A stretch of 64,000 bases of DNA from Hyphomicrobiales bacterium (GTDB taxonomy: Bacteria; Pseudomonadota; Alphaproteobacteria; Rhizobiales; Rhizobiaceae). Positions 1 to 9,147 of the stretch are shown here, piece after piece (position 1 is the stretch's first letter; each line of letters opens with the position of its first letter). The notes under the pieces were generated by a model. It ran no database searches. It was not told where the DNA came from and was given only the letters and a program-made list of their open reading frames with translations. The stretch is taken from positions 62,001 to 126,000 of the forward strand of contig UBTY01000052.1 in assembly GCA_900468535.1 (NCBI GenBank), written 5' to 3'. The translations under genes and the position numbers were made by a program.

Positions 1-2
1 AC

Positions 3-881
3 GGCCAGATCACCGGTCAGGCGTTGGTCCGCGACATCGACACGCGCTGGATCGTGCGCTCGATGATCGGTTCCGACGCCAAGGACTTTGCCAAGTCGGT
101 GGACCATGCGGTCGGGAAGGAAATGTTTCGTGCTGAGGATATCAGTCTTCCCCGTTCGACGGGCGGCCTTGCGGTCGATCGCGTCTCGCTGTCGGTCAAG
201 TCAGGCGAGATCCTCGGCATCTATGGCCTGATGGGGGCTGGACGGAGCGAATTCTTCGAATGCGTGATGGGACGCCACGCGCACTCCACCGGCAAGATTT
301 TCATCGACGGCAAGGAGGTCGCTGCGCGCGACGTTACCCGCCGGATCCGCCGGGGCCTGGCGCTGATCCCGGAAGACCGGCAGCGGGAAGGCCTGGTCCA
401 GGTTCTTTCGATCGCCAGCAACTTGTCGCTGGCAAGTCTCAACCGCTTTGCCCGGTTCTTCCATATCAACGCGACGGCGGAGAAGACCGCCATTCGCGAC
501 GCCATCAAGGATCTCGCGATCAAGGCGCCTAATCCGGATTTCGAAGTAACCTCGATGTCGGGCGGCAACCAGCAGAAGGTGGTGATCGGCAAGGCGCTGA
601 TGACCAACCCGAAGGTTCTTTTGATGGACGAGCCGAGCCGCGGGATCGATGTCGGCGCCAAGGCCGACGTTTTCCGCACTATGCGGCGGCTGGCTGCAAA
701 CGGCCTCTCCATTCTATTTTCGACTTCAGACCTCGAAGAGGTCATGGCGCTCTCCGATCGCATCGCGGTTTTGAGCAACGGCCAGCTGGTCGCTGTTTTC
801 AACAGGGACGAGGCGACGGAAGAGGCTATCATCGCGGCTTCGGCCAAGGGACACGGACATCAAGGGAAACTCGCGTCATGA
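3..881 (+). CDS. Sugar ABC transporter ATP-binding protein, RbsA type (5' truncated)
   Basis: The reading frame is open to the window edge, so only the last 292 residues are seen; a TTG at 24 is not a credible start. What is visible is the second nucleotide-binding domain of a two-domain RbsA/XylG-type ATPase. It has the usual degenerate second Walker A (GLMGAGRSE), the signature SMSGGNQQKVV and Walker B VLLMDEPSRGIDVGAK. The protein would power import of a monosaccharide through the permease that follows, whose ATG overlaps this stop codon by four bases (878-881). Because apsD and apnL candidates follow in the same direction, D-apiose or a related branched sugar is the inferred cargo. The first ATPase domain and the binding protein must lie upstream, outside the window. 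Confidence 0.9.
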   Translation, partial: GQITGQALVRDIDTRWIVRSMIGSDAKDFAKSVDHAVGKEMFRAEDISLPRSTGGLAVDRVSLSVKSGEILGIYGLMGAGRSEFFECVMGRHAHSTGKIFIDGKEVAARDVTRRIRRGLALIPEDRQREGLVQVLSIASNLSLASLNRFARFFHINATAEKTAIRDAIKDLAIKAPNPDFEVTSMSGGNQQKVVIGKALMTNPKVLLMDEPSRGIDVGAKADVFRTMRRLAANGLSILFSTSDLEEVMALSDRIAVLSNGQLVAVFNRDEATEEAIIAASAKGHGHQGKLAS

Positions 882-1942
882 CGGCGGCAACCTCCACCAC
901 TTCTTCGCCGACGAGCACGAACGGCTCTGTTCTCCTGACGCTGATGAAGCTCAGAACCTTCATCGCGCTGTTCGCCGTCATCATCTTCTTCGCGATCTTC
1001 GCGCCGAATTTCACATCGACGGCGAACATGATCCTGATGTCGAAGCACGTGGCGCTCAATGCCTTCCTGGCCATGGGCATGACCTTCGTCATCATCACCG
1101 GCGGCATCGACCTCTCGGTTGGCTCGATCGTCGGACTTTGCGGCATGGTCGCCGGCGGGCTGATCCTCTACGGGGTCGAGCTGCCGATCGGCTATACCAT
1201 CTACTTCAACCTGTTCGAGATCGTGCTCATCACGCTGGCGATCGGCCTGTTCATCGGCCTGATCAACGGCCTTTTGATCACCAAGCTCAACGTGGCGCCC
1301 TTCATCGCCACTCTCGGCACGCTCTATGTCGCGCGTGGCCTGGCGCTGCTTTCCTCGGATGGGCAGACCTTCCCGAACCTCGTCGGTCGCCCCGAATATG
1401 CGACGACCGGTTTCGACTTCTTCGGTGCGGGTCGCATCCTTGGATTGCCGGTTTCGATCTGGATCCTGATCGCGCTTGCGCTTCTCGCTGCTTACGTCGC
1501 ACGGTCGACACCGATCGGGCGCCACATCTTCGCCGTCGGCGGCAACGAACGCGCGGCCCGCATGTCCGGTATCCGCGTCGATATCGTGAAGATCTTCGTC
1601 TACATGTTTTCCGGCCTGTGTGCGGCGATTGTCGGCGTCATTATCTCGTCGGAACTCATGGCTGCGCATCCGGCGACCGGCGAGAGCTTCGAACTCAACG
1701 CCATCGCCGCTGCCGTACTCGGTGGTACCTCGATGTCGGGCGGTCGCGGAACGATCGGCGGAACAATCATTGGCGCCTTCGTGATCGGCATCCTGTCGGA
1801 CGGCTTGGTGATGATGGGTGTGTCGTCCTTCTGGCAGATGGTCATCAAGGGGCTGGTGATTATCATCGCGGTTGTTGTCGACCAGGCGCAACGCCGCCTG
1901 CAGCAGCGCGTCACTCTCATGCAGATGGCAAAGGCAGGTTGA
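878..1942 (+). CDS. Sugar ABC transporter permease, RbsC family
   Basis: A 354-residue polytopic inner-membrane protein of the RbsC/XylH branch. It has a charged cytoplasmic N-terminus, many hydrophobic segments and the family motifs GGIDLSVGSIVGL near residue 75 and AVGGNERAARMSGI near residue 215, followed by AVLGGTSMSGGRGT. It forms the channel for the ATPase encoded upstream, with which it overlaps by four bases. The next gene begins one base after this stop codon, so all four genes are probably co-transcribed. The substrate is inferred from the neighbours (apiose-pathway enzymes), not from the permease sequence itself. Confidence 0.92.
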   Translation: MTAATSTTSSPTSTNGSVLLTLMKLRTFIALFAVIIFFAIFAPNFTSTANMILMSKHVALNAFLAMGMTFVIITGGIDLSVGSIVGLCGMVAGGLILYGVELPIGYTIYFNLFEIVLITLAIGLFIGLINGLLITKLNVAPFIATLGTLYVARGLALLSSDGQTFPNLVGRPEYATTGFDFFGAGRILGLPVSIWILIALALLAAYVARSTPIGRHIFAVGGNERAARMSGIRVDIVKIFVYMFSGLCAAIVGVIISSELMAAHPATGESFELNAIAAAVLGGTSMSGGRGTIGGTIIGAFVIGILSDGLVMMGVSSFWQMVIKGLVIIIAVVVDQAQRRLQQRVTLMQMAKAG

Positions 1943-1943
1943 A

Positions 1944-2978
1944 ATGACGGAATTGAAAGGTGCATTGATCGGTTGCGGCTTCTTCGCGGTCAACCAGATG
2001 CATGCCTGGAACGATGTCGAGGGTGCTGGGATCGTCGCGATCTGCGATCGCGATCCTGAGCGCCTGAAGATCGTCGGCGATCAATTCGGAATCAAGCGGC
2101 GCTACAGCGATGCCGAGGCACTCTTCGCGGATGGCGGTTTTGATTTCGTCGACATTGCAACGACCGTCCAGAGCCATCGCCCACTTGTGGAGATGGCCGC
2201 GCGGCACAAGGTTGCCGCCATCTGCCAGAAGCCTTTTGCCAGGACGCTTGCCGATGCCAAGGCGATGGTTGCGGCTTGCCGTTATGCCGGCGTTCCGTTG
2301 ATGATCCACGAGAACTTCCGCTGGCAGACACCCATCCAGGCTGTGCGCAAGGCTCTCGATGAGAACGCGATCGGCACGCCGTTCTGGGGTCGCTTCACGT
2401 TTCGCTCGGGTTACGACGTCTTCTCCGGCCAGCCCTATCTTGCCGAGCAGGACAGGTTCATCATCGAAGACCTCGGCATCCATACGCTCGACATCGCCCG
2501 CTACATCCTCGGAGATGTCCTCTCCGTCACAGCCCGAACCAAGCGGGTCAATCCAAGGATCAAGGGCGAGGACGTCGCGACGATCCTGCTCGATCACGAG
2601 AGTGGCGTAACCTCAATCGTCGATGTCAGCTATGCGACCAAGCTTTCGAAGGAGCCCTTTCCCGAGACCTTGATCGAGCTCGATGGCACCGAGGGAAGCA
2701 TCCGGCTGACGCAGGGCTATCAGCTCGAAATCACCAATGCGCACGGAACGCGCTCCTCTGACGTCTCGCCCAAGCTGCTGCCGTGGGCGTCTCGGCCTTG
2801 GCACAATATTCAGGAAAGCGTCTACGCGATCCAGCAACACTGGATCGATCAACTCAAGCAGGGCCGTGAGCATTCGACATCGGGAGCCGATAATCTGAAG
2901 ACATTTGCTCTGGTGGAGGCCGCCTACGACAGCGCTGCCAAACGCGAGCCAGTGGACATCGGAGCCATGTTGCGATGA
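1944..2978 (+). CDS. apsD: Gfo/Idh/MocA oxidoreductase, probable D-apiose dehydrogenase
   Basis: A 344-residue NAD(P)-dependent sugar dehydrogenase of the Gfo/Idh/MocA family. The N-terminal Rossmann segment reads GALIGCGFFAVNQMHAW, then CQKPFA (the conserved EKP-like Lys/Pro motif) and EDLGIHTLDIARY (the catalytic/substrate-binding Asp...His stretch near residues 175-185). ATG 1944 is chosen because it lies one base after the permease stop; the frame stays open upstream to 1872 but that part overlaps the permease. ApsD oxidises D-apiose to D-apionolactone. The assignment rests on remembered overall similarity to rhizobial ApsD and on the adjacent lactonase candidate; another sugar dehydrogenase of the family remains possible. 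Confidence 0.78.
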   Translation: MTELKGALIGCGFFAVNQMHAWNDVEGAGIVAICDRDPERLKIVGDQFGIKRRYSDAEALFADGGFDFVDIATTVQSHRPLVEMAARHKVAAICQKPFARTLADAKAMVAACRYAGVPLMIHENFRWQTPIQAVRKALDENAIGTPFWGRFTFRSGYDVFSGQPYLAEQDRFIIEDLGIHTLDIARYILGDVLSVTARTKRVNPRIKGEDVATILLDHESGVTSIVDVSYATKLSKEPFPETLIELDGTEGSIRLTQGYQLEITNAHGTRSSDVSPKLLPWASRPWHNIQESVYAIQQHWIDQLKQGREHSTSGADNLKTFALVEAAYDSAAKREPVDIGAMLR

Positions 2979-4852
2979 CGGCAGATGCGTTTCAGCTTTA
3001 CGGCACCCACGAAGCTGAGCCAGCGCCGACACGGTTGCGAGCTGGCAAACTCGAGGCGGATCTGGCCGGCGGCAATCTGCGCAACATTCGCTATGACGGC
3101 ATCGAGGTACTGCGGTCGATATCCTACCTCGTTCGCGATCGCGACTGGGGCACTTACAGCCCTCGGATAGACGATCTGAGGATTGATGAGAGTGACGGTC
3201 GCTTCGAGATCTCCTATCGGGCGGGGCTTACCGGTCCGAAGGACACCAAACTCACGATCGGCGTCCGTATCGCCGGCACCAAAGATCGGCTCGAATTTGA
3301 GGCAGACGCTTATACATCGACCGGTTTCGAGACCAACCGTTGCGGCTTCTGCATCCTGCACCCCATCGTTGGCATTGCTGGTGAGGCAGCGGTCGTGGAA
3401 CACGTTGATGGCTCGGTGGAGACAACAACGTTTCCCGACCTGATCGATCCCTGGCAGCCGTTCAAGGATATGCGCGCGATTAGCCACACAGTCGCACCTG
3501 ATGTAACGGCCGAATGCCGGATGCAAGGCGATACCTTCGAAATGGAGGACCAGCGCAATTGGTCCGACGCCTCATACAAGACCTATGTTCGCCCTCTGGC
3601 CCTGCCTTGGCCATACCAGATTGCCGCTGGCGAACCCATGCGACAGCAGATCACGCTCAGCGTTGCGGATCGCCGCGTTGCCAATTCAGCGCAGGTCTTC
3701 GAAACCGGCGGAGCGATCAAGATTCAGCCTGGTGCGCGTGGCGGCAGAATGCCGATAATCGGGCTAGTCATTACGCCCGAGGAAGCTGCGAGATCTCTCA
3801 GAGCTGCAGCGACCCTATCCCAGACCGGCGCACAGGAATTGCTTTTCCATTTCGACCCCGGCGCCGGGCCTGGCGTCGATGCGCTGAGGGATTTCGCCGC
3901 TCTGGTCGCGGTTCACAGCGGACGCTCGACGCTCGAGATCGCCTTGCCATGCAGGCAATCACCGGCGGAAGAGACGCACGAGATCGCGCGGCAGATGCGG
4001 GAAGCGGGCTTCAGGCCGGACGCAATCATGATCTCACCGTCGGTCGACCGGCAATCCACGCCTCCCGGCAGCAAGTGGCCGGAATGCCCGTCGCTCGAGG
4101 ATGTCTATGCGGCAGCGCATGCCGCCTTTGGCGATATCCGCATCGGCGGCGGAATGCTGAGCTATTTCACCGAACTCAATCGCAAGCGCGTGCCCGGCGA
4201 ACATCTCGCGTTCGTCAGCCATTGCACCAATCCCATCGTCCACGCCGCTGATGACCTCAGCGTCATGCAGACGCTTGAGGCGTTGCCGTTCATAACGCGC
4301 TCCGTGCGAGCGATATATGCTGAAAAGCCCTATCGGATCGGCCCGTCGACCATTCCGATGCGCCAGAACCCGTATGGAAGCCGCACGATGGAAAATCCGC
4401 GCGGCGAGCGTATCCCGATGGCAAATCGCGACCCGCGGCATAACGGGCGTTTCGCTGAAGCTTTCGCACTCGGCTATGCCATACGCGTGCTGGACGCGGA
4501 TCTGGAATGCTTGACCCTATCGGCATTGACCGGACCCTTCGGGCTAATTGCCGAAGCGGGGGAACCGGTTGCCGAAGGCGAACGTCGTCCGCTCTTAGAG
4601 ACGGTGCAGAAGCTCGCTCGGCTGAGCGGAGCAACCTGGACGGAATGCACGTCATCGGCGCCATCCGAGGTCCTGGCCTTCATCGCCGGCGAGCAATCGG
4701 AATCCAGCCTGCATGTCGTCAACCTGACGCCTCGCGAGCAGCACGTGGAGCCATCAGGCCTTGATCTGGCATCATCAGAAGATCGAATCGGATTTGTGCT
4801 TGAGCCGTTCGCAACGAAAGTTCTGCGGCTGGCAAATACAGCGGTCATCTAG
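2975..4852 (+). CDS. apnL: Probable D-apionate lactonase
   Basis: A large 625-residue protein without signal peptide or membrane segments. Its start overlaps the apsD candidate stop by four bases. Length and sequence agree with ApnL, the lactonase that opens D-apionolactone to D-apionate after ApsD. It appears built of an N-terminal beta-rich part (about residues 1-220), a middle TIM-barrel-like part with PIIGLVITPEEAARSL near 260 and FRPDAIMISPSVDR near 345, and a C-terminal beta domain ending in FVLEPFATKVLRLA. I see no classical serine-hydrolase GxSxG motif. The identification is from recall of the family and its co-location with the dehydrogenase; downstream apionate-degrading enzymes (oxidoisomerase, decarboxylase) are not in this window unless outside its left edge. 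Confidence 0.75.
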   Translation: MTADAFQLYGTHEAEPAPTRLRAGKLEADLAGGNLRNIRYDGIEVLRSISYLVRDRDWGTYSPRIDDLRIDESDGRFEISYRAGLTGPKDTKLTIGVRIAGTKDRLEFEADAYTSTGFETNRCGFCILHPIVGIAGEAAVVEHVDGSVETTTFPDLIDPWQPFKDMRAISHTVAPDVTAECRMQGDTFEMEDQRNWSDASYKTYVRPLALPWPYQIAAGEPMRQQITLSVADRRVANSAQVFETGGAIKIQPGARGGRMPIIGLVITPEEAARSLRAAATLSQTGAQELLFHFDPGAGPGVDALRDFAALVAVHSGRSTLEIALPCRQSPAEETHEIARQMREAGFRPDAIMISPSVDRQSTPPGSKWPECPSLEDVYAAAHAAFGDIRIGGGMLSYFTELNRKRVPGEHLAFVSHCTNPIVHAADDLSVMQTLEALPFITRSVRAIYAEKPYRIGPSTIPMRQNPYGSRTMENPRGERIPMANRDPRHNGRFAEAFALGYAIRVLDADLECLTLSALTGPFGLIAEAGEPVAEGERRPLLETVQKLARLSGATWTECTSSAPSEVLAFIAGEQSESSLHVVNLTPREQHVEPSGLDLASSEDRIGFVLEPFATKVLRLANTAVI

Positions 4853-4883
4853 CCGCGAGAACGTCACGCTTACGACGTTTGAG

Positions 4884-4911
4884 GAGGCTCGGCGCGATAG
4901 CGCCGAGCCTC
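4884..4911. terminator. Bidirectional hairpin terminator
   Basis: A perfect 12-base-pair stem, GAGGCTCGGCGC pairing with GCGCCGAGCCTC around a GATA loop, followed by TTGTCTTT on the plus strand. It lies between the convergent apnL candidate (ends 4852) and the binding-protein gene (ends 4918), so it can end transcription from both sides. Confidence 0.85.
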
Positions 4912-4917
4912 TTGTCT

Positions 4918-6234
4918 TTAGTTGGCAAGCAGATCGTTTACCCGCGTCTCGGCATCAGCCAGGGCGGCGTCGATCTCTTTCTGCCCCATGATTGCAGCCG
5001 CGACCTCTTCGCCGATAATGTCATTGACAGCGAACTGATGGCGTACCTGTGCAGGGAGCGGCTTGGCGGTCGCGGCGATATCAAGGATCGTCGTGACATG
5101 CGGCAGCGCCTTGAACTGGGCGGAGTCGATCACCGCCTGCTGAGCCGGCAGGTGACCGGTGCGCGCCCACTCGAAGTTGGTATCCGCCATGAACTTCAGG
5201 AACTTCTGGATGGCTGCCGTTTGCTCAGGCGAGCGATCCTTCTTCGTCAAAGCCCATGAATGGCCGTCTGACCAATAGGCCGGCGTGCCGCCGAATACGG
5301 GCGGGTAAGGGTAGACGGTGTAGCCGTCGGACAAGGCATTGCCTTGTGCCTTGGAGAGCGCGTCGAAGTCGCCGACCACCCATGTTCCGTTCAGGAGAAC
5401 GCCGCCGTCACCCTTGGTGAAACCGGAAAGCGATGCCGCGTAGTCCTGATCCTTCGTCGTCAGATCCTGATCGTAGATGTCCTTGAACAGCTGGACGATC
5501 TTCTTTGCTTCAGGCGTATTCAGTTTCAGATGGTTCGGATCCGCGAAGAAATCCGACTTCATCTGCGTCAGGTAGATGTACATGGCGCGGTAGAAGGCGC
5601 CCTTCTCGTTGGCCATGCTCTGGACCAGGTAAGGCTTGCCAACCTTTTCCTTGAACTGCTTGGCCTGAGCCAGAAGCTCATCGGCGGTCTTCGGCAGGAT
5701 CGGCGTGCCATCCGCATTGACCAGGCCGGCCTTGCGGAAATAGTTCATGTTGATGTGCCAGAGCATCGTGTGGGAATCGATCGGAAGACCGAAGATCTGG
5801 CCGTCCTTCGTCACACCCTCACGACCGGCCGCCGTGAAGCCGGCAGGATCGACGCCGGCACTCTTCAGCACCTCATCAAGAGGCTGCAGCAGCCCCTTCG
5901 ACTGGTAGTCGGACAGGACGGACTCGTGGATGGTAACGAGATCCGGCGGCTCGCCCGACGCCAACTGCGCGGTCAGCTGATCGTAACCCGGCCATTCGAC
6001 CGTATTGACGTTCACCTTGATATCCGGGTTGTCGGCGGCAAACTTGTTGATCTGGGACGTGATGATACCGCATTCGCCAATGGCCTTGCTGATATCGGTG
6101 TTCGTGCCCCAGTCGGCATCACATGTGCCGAAAAAGCGTTGGACGGTGATCTCGACCGGATCGGCGGCCAGGGCCGGTCCTGTCGCCAGCGCCAGAGACG
6201 CTGCCAAGAGAATATTTCGCATGCCAGTTTTCAT
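4918..6234 (-). CDS. Extracellular sugar-binding protein (ABC family 1)
   Basis: A 438-residue periplasmic binding protein of the MalE/UgpB-like family. Residues 1-24 form a signal peptide ending ATGPALAAD. Typical segments follow: NVNTVEWPGYDQLTAQLASG, PPDLVTIHES and GVLLNGTWVVGDF. It should capture a sugar, probably an oligosaccharide or glycoside, for the permease pair encoded just upstream on the same strand. A GGAGGAG Shine-Dalgarno stands before ATG 6234; a second ATG at 6222 is possible. As last gene of the GH2-ATPase-permease-permease-binding protein set, it is followed by the hairpin at 4884-4911. The substrate is not readable from sequence. Confidence 0.92.
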   Translation of the reverse strand: MKTGMRNILLAASLALATGPALAADPVEITVQRFFGTCDADWGTNTDISKAIGECGIITSQINKFAADNPDIKVNVNTVEWPGYDQLTAQLASGEPPDLVTIHESVLSDYQSKGLLQPLDEVLKSAGVDPAGFTAAGREGVTKDGQIFGLPIDSHTMLWHINMNYFRKAGLVNADGTPILPKTADELLAQAKQFKEKVGKPYLVQSMANEKGAFYRAMYIYLTQMKSDFFADPNHLKLNTPEAKKIVQLFKDIYDQDLTTKDQDYAASLSGFTKGDGGVLLNGTWVVGDFDALSKAQGNALSDGYTVYPYPPVFGGTPAYWSDGHSWALTKKDRSPEQTAAIQKFLKFMADTNFEWARTGHLPAQQAVIDSAQFKALPHVTTILDIAATAKPLPAQVRHQFAVNDIIGEEVAAAIMGQKEIDAALADAETRVNDLLAN

Positions 6235-6279
6235 TGCAATCTCCTCCTATTGCCTTGCGAAAACAAATTGCGGGTTACT

Positions 6280-7128
6280 TCAACGTGCTGCTCGGCCGGA
6301 GACGGCAGCGACGATGTATTTCTGGAAGAACAGGTAGACAAGAAGCGTCGGCAGGCCGGCAAACACCGCCTGCGCCATCAGAAAGCCAAGTCCCTCGGTT
6401 TGCGCGAAGTTGGTCTGCATCGACGCGATCCCTGTCGTGATCGTGTACATCTCCTTCTTCGTCGCTGAGATCAGCGGCCACAGATAATCGTTCCACGCTC
6501 CGAGAAAGGTGAAGACGCCGAGTGTTGCCTGTGCGGGAATGGTCTGCGGCAGCAGGACCTTCCAGAAGATTGAGAAGCGCGAGGCATTGTCGAGAAGGGC
6601 CGCCTCATCCAGCTCCTTCGGTATTTCCCGGAAATACTGCGTCATCAAAAACACGCCGAATGGCGCCGCCAGGCCCGGCAGAATGAGGCCCGGATAGGTA
6701 TTGTGCAGCTTCAGGATGCTGAAGATCTGGTGACGCGCGACGATCACGGCCTGCTCGGGTACGGCAAGGCCAAACAGTACGAGAACGAAAAGAATATCCC
6801 GCCCCGGAAAGCGAAGTCGTGCAAATCCATAGCCGGCGAGCGACGAGAGGATCAGAACCCCGACGGTCATTCCAAGGGATACGATCACGCTGTTCAGGAA
6901 CCACCGGAAGACGTTCGAGCCGCCGAGGACGTCGAGGTAGTTCTTCAGCGTGTAGGGCGCGTGGAAGACAGCGTTGGTATCAAGCTTGAGCTCCTGATTG
7001 AGCTTGAAGGACAGCGCGATCACCCAGGCAATCGGCAGGATCATGATCAGTGCGGCAAGCGCGACAAGCAGCACGATCAGTGCATCGCCCATCTGCGGTC
7101 TGACCATTCCAGTGTTTCCGCCAGTCAT
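6280..7128 (-). CDS. ABC sugar permease, MalG/UgpE type
   Basis: A 282-residue inner-membrane permease with about six hydrophobic segments. The EAA loop, ELDEAALLDNASRFSIFWKV, is near residues 175-195 and makes contact with the ATPase in this family. It pairs with the MalF-type permease of the next upstream gene, whose stop codon overlaps this start by four bases (7125-7128). The binding protein follows after 45 bases. It belongs to the carbohydrate-uptake class 1 importers and shares the undetermined cargo of the operon. Confidence 0.92.
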   Translation of the reverse strand: MTGGNTGMVRPQMGDALIVLLVALAALIMILPIAWVIALSFKLNQELKLDTNAVFHAPYTLKNYLDVLGGSNVFRWFLNSVIVSLGMTVGVLILSSLAGYGFARLRFPGRDILFVLVLFGLAVPEQAVIVARHQIFSILKLHNTYPGLILPGLAAPFGVFLMTQYFREIPKELDEAALLDNASRFSIFWKVLLPQTIPAQATLGVFTFLGAWNDYLWPLISATKKEMYTITTGIASMQTNFAQTEGLGFLMAQAVFAGLPTLLVYLFFQKYIVAAVSGRAAR

Positions 7129-8006
7129 CGCGTTTCCTCCTTGCGGCGTGCGACGACATACTGGACGAGAGCCGCCATCAGAATGAGCGCGAAGAGGACC
7201 TGCGATGTTGCGGCACCCATGCCGACATCAAAGCGCCGGAACGCAACCTCGTAAACATAGAGAACCACTGGCCGGGAGGCGTTATTCGGGCCGCCCTGCG
7301 TCATCAGCTGGGCCTGGCCGAACAGCTGGAATTGCAGCACGCATTGAACGATCAGGACGAGTACGAACGTCCGACGAATGGCCGGCAGGGTGATATGCCA
7401 GAGCGTTTTCCAGCGTTTCGCATTGTCGAGCGCCGCAGCCTCGTAAATCTCGCCGGGTATCTGCTGCAGCGCCGCCAGAAACAGCATCATCGGCAGGCCG
7501 ATGCCCCACCAGAGCGTTGCGATGGCGATCGCCGGCATAGCCAGTTTCGGGTTGCTCAGGAACGCAACCTGCGGCAATCCGAGCCAGCCGAATATGTTGG
7601 ACAGCAAGCCGATGTCGGGGATGAAGACGATGCGCCATACCAACGTGACAACGGTGACTGACAGCACCGACGAGGCAAAAAACACGGCTCGCATGATCGT
7701 CGCAAATCGCGTCTGCCGATTGAGCGCCAGTGCCAGGGCGAGACCGCAAACGGCGAAGGCCGGTACGGTCAGCAAGACGAAGTAGAGCGTGTTAACGATC
7801 GATCCGAGGAAGACCTTGTCGGCAAACAATCTCGCGTAGTTGGCCAGCCCGACGAATTTGCCGGGGCCGAACAGATCGGCCTTGGTCAGGCTGAGCCAAG
7901 CGCCCCAGAACAGGGGAATGACGAGCAGGCAGGAGAAAACCAGCAGGAACGGCGCGACGAAAATGCCGTTCTTCAACTCGGATCGATGTGCGGTCGCGCT
8001 ACGCAT
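7125..8006 (-). CDS. ABC sugar permease, MalF/UgpA type
   Basis: A 293-residue inner-membrane permease. A short charged N-terminus leads into FVAPFLLVFSCLLVIPLFWG, and the EAA loop reads GEIYEAAALDNAKRWKTLW near residues 210-230. ATG 8006 is preferred because it overlaps the preceding ATPase gene by only eight bases (ATPase stop at 7999-8001); the frame is open to 8033, but that start would overlap more. It forms the transport channel as a heterodimer with the MalG-type partner. Confidence 0.9.
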   Translation of the reverse strand: MRSATAHRSELKNGIFVAPFLLVFSCLLVIPLFWGAWLSLTKADLFGPGKFVGLANYARLFADKVFLGSIVNTLYFVLLTVPAFAVCGLALALALNRQTRFATIMRAVFFASSVLSVTVVTLVWRIVFIPDIGLLSNIFGWLGLPQVAFLSNPKLAMPAIAIATLWWGIGLPMMLFLAALQQIPGEIYEAAALDNAKRWKTLWHITLPAIRRTFVLVLIVQCVLQFQLFGQAQLMTQGGPNNASRPVVLYVYEVAFRRFDVGMGAATSQVLFALILMAALVQYVVARRKEETR

Positions 8007-9081
8007 CCGACATCTCCCGGCAGGCTTTGCCATCAGCGTCGAAGAAGTGCATTCCCGCTCTGTCGAAGCCGAGGGAGACCGTCGTTCCGGCGGTCAGAGC
8101 ACTGTCGCCCTTTGCTTCAGCGACGATCAGTGCGCCGGTCTTGAGCCTCGAATAGACGAGTGTCCGATCTCCAAGCCGCTCGACAACCTCGACCGCGGCA
8201 TCCAGACCACCGACGCAGGGAGCGCCAAGCGCGACAGCTTCTGCCCGAATGCCAAGCGTGAGCGGGGCTCGGCCCGAAGCCGTTCCAATGCGTGGGCTCG
8301 AACCGACAACCGTGCCATCGGCAAGCTTCAACCGATCGTCGTCGATCGTCACGGGAACGAAATTCATCGCCGGCGAGCCAACGAACTCCGCGACAAAGCG
8401 CGTTGCGGGCCTGGAGTATATTTCCATCGGCGTGCCGACTTGCTCGATCCGCCGGTTGTTCATCACCACGATCCGATGCGCCAGCGTCATGGCCTCGATC
8501 TGGTCATGTGTCACGAAGACCATGGTAGACCGCATGCGATTGTGGAGTTGTGCCAACTCGACCCGCGTGCGAACGCGAAGGGCGGCATCGAGATTGGACA
8601 GCGGTTCGTCGAAGAGAAATGCCTTTGGCTCCTTGACGATCGCCCGGCCGATGGCGACGCGCTGACGCTGGCCGCCGGACAGTTGGCTTGGCTTGCGATC
8701 CAGGAGATTGTCGAGGACCAGCATCTGCGCTGCGCGCGTCACTCGTTCCTTGATGTCGCCTTCCGGAACGCCGATGTTTCGCAGGCCGAAGGCCATGTTG
8801 TCGCGCACGCTCATATGCGGGTAGAGCGCGTAGTGCTGGAAGACCATGGCGATCCCGCGCTCGCCGGGGGGCAGTGGGTCGATGCGTCGTCCGTCGATGA
8901 GAATTTCTCCGCCATCGATCCCCTCGAGACCGGCAATCATCCGCAGCAGAGTGGATTTTCCGCAACCCGACGGTCCGAGAAACACCATGAATTCATTGGA
9001 GTCTATCGTCAGTGTCAGGTCATCGATGACCTTTACTGCGCCGTAGCTTTTCGTGATGTTCTTCAGTTCAATGAGCGCCAC
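7999..9081 (-). CDS. ABC transporter ATP-binding protein, MsmK/UgpC type
   Basis: A 360-residue ATPase of the carbohydrate-uptake class 1 family. It has Walker A GPSGCGKSTLL, Q-loop FQHYALYPHMSV, a full LSGGQRQRVAIGRA signature, Walker B AFLFDEPLSNLDA, the switch histidine in FVTHDQIEAMT, and a C-terminal regulatory TOBE-like domain from about residue 240. It energises the two downstream permeases. The start is GTG 9081 with GGAGGAAAA directly before it. The GH2 gene lies 66 bases upstream, separated by the hairpin at 9117-9138, so the ATPase may be expressed at a different level from the glycosidase. Confidence 0.93.
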   Translation of the reverse strand: MALIELKNITKSYGAVKVIDDLTLTIDSNEFMVFLGPSGCGKSTLLRMIAGLEGIDGGEILIDGRRIDPLPPGERGIAMVFQHYALYPHMSVRDNMAFGLRNIGVPEGDIKERVTRAAQMLVLDNLLDRKPSQLSGGQRQRVAIGRAIVKEPKAFLFDEPLSNLDAALRVRTRVELAQLHNRMRSTMVFVTHDQIEAMTLAHRIVVMNNRRIEQVGTPMEIYSRPATRFVAEFVGSPAMNFVPVTIDDDRLKLADGTVVGSSPRIGTASGRAPLTLGIRAEAVALGAPCVGGLDAAVEVVERLGDRTLVYSRLKTGALIVAEAKGDSALTAGTTVSLGFDRAGMHFFDADGKACREMSDA

Positions 9082-9116
9082 ACTTTTCCTCCGATATTTC
9101 CAACGCCCGGCCGAGA

Positions 9117-9138
9117 TGGGGCGCTCCTCCGCGCCCCA
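9117..9138 (-). other. Intergenic stem-loop in the GH2-transporter operon
   Basis: An eight-base-pair stem, TGGGGCGC with GCGCCCCA around a TCCTCC loop, sits between the GH2 stop and the ATPase start. No U-run follows in the minus direction. It is more likely an mRNA-stabilising or attenuating structure than a complete terminator; this role is inferred. Confidence 0.5.
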
Positions 9139-9147
9139 CGCTTCACC

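Noticed and set aside
860..1993. A 377-codon minus-strand open frame
   Set aside because: Antisense to the RbsC-type permease; the charged repetitive translation is the mirror of hydrophobic codons.
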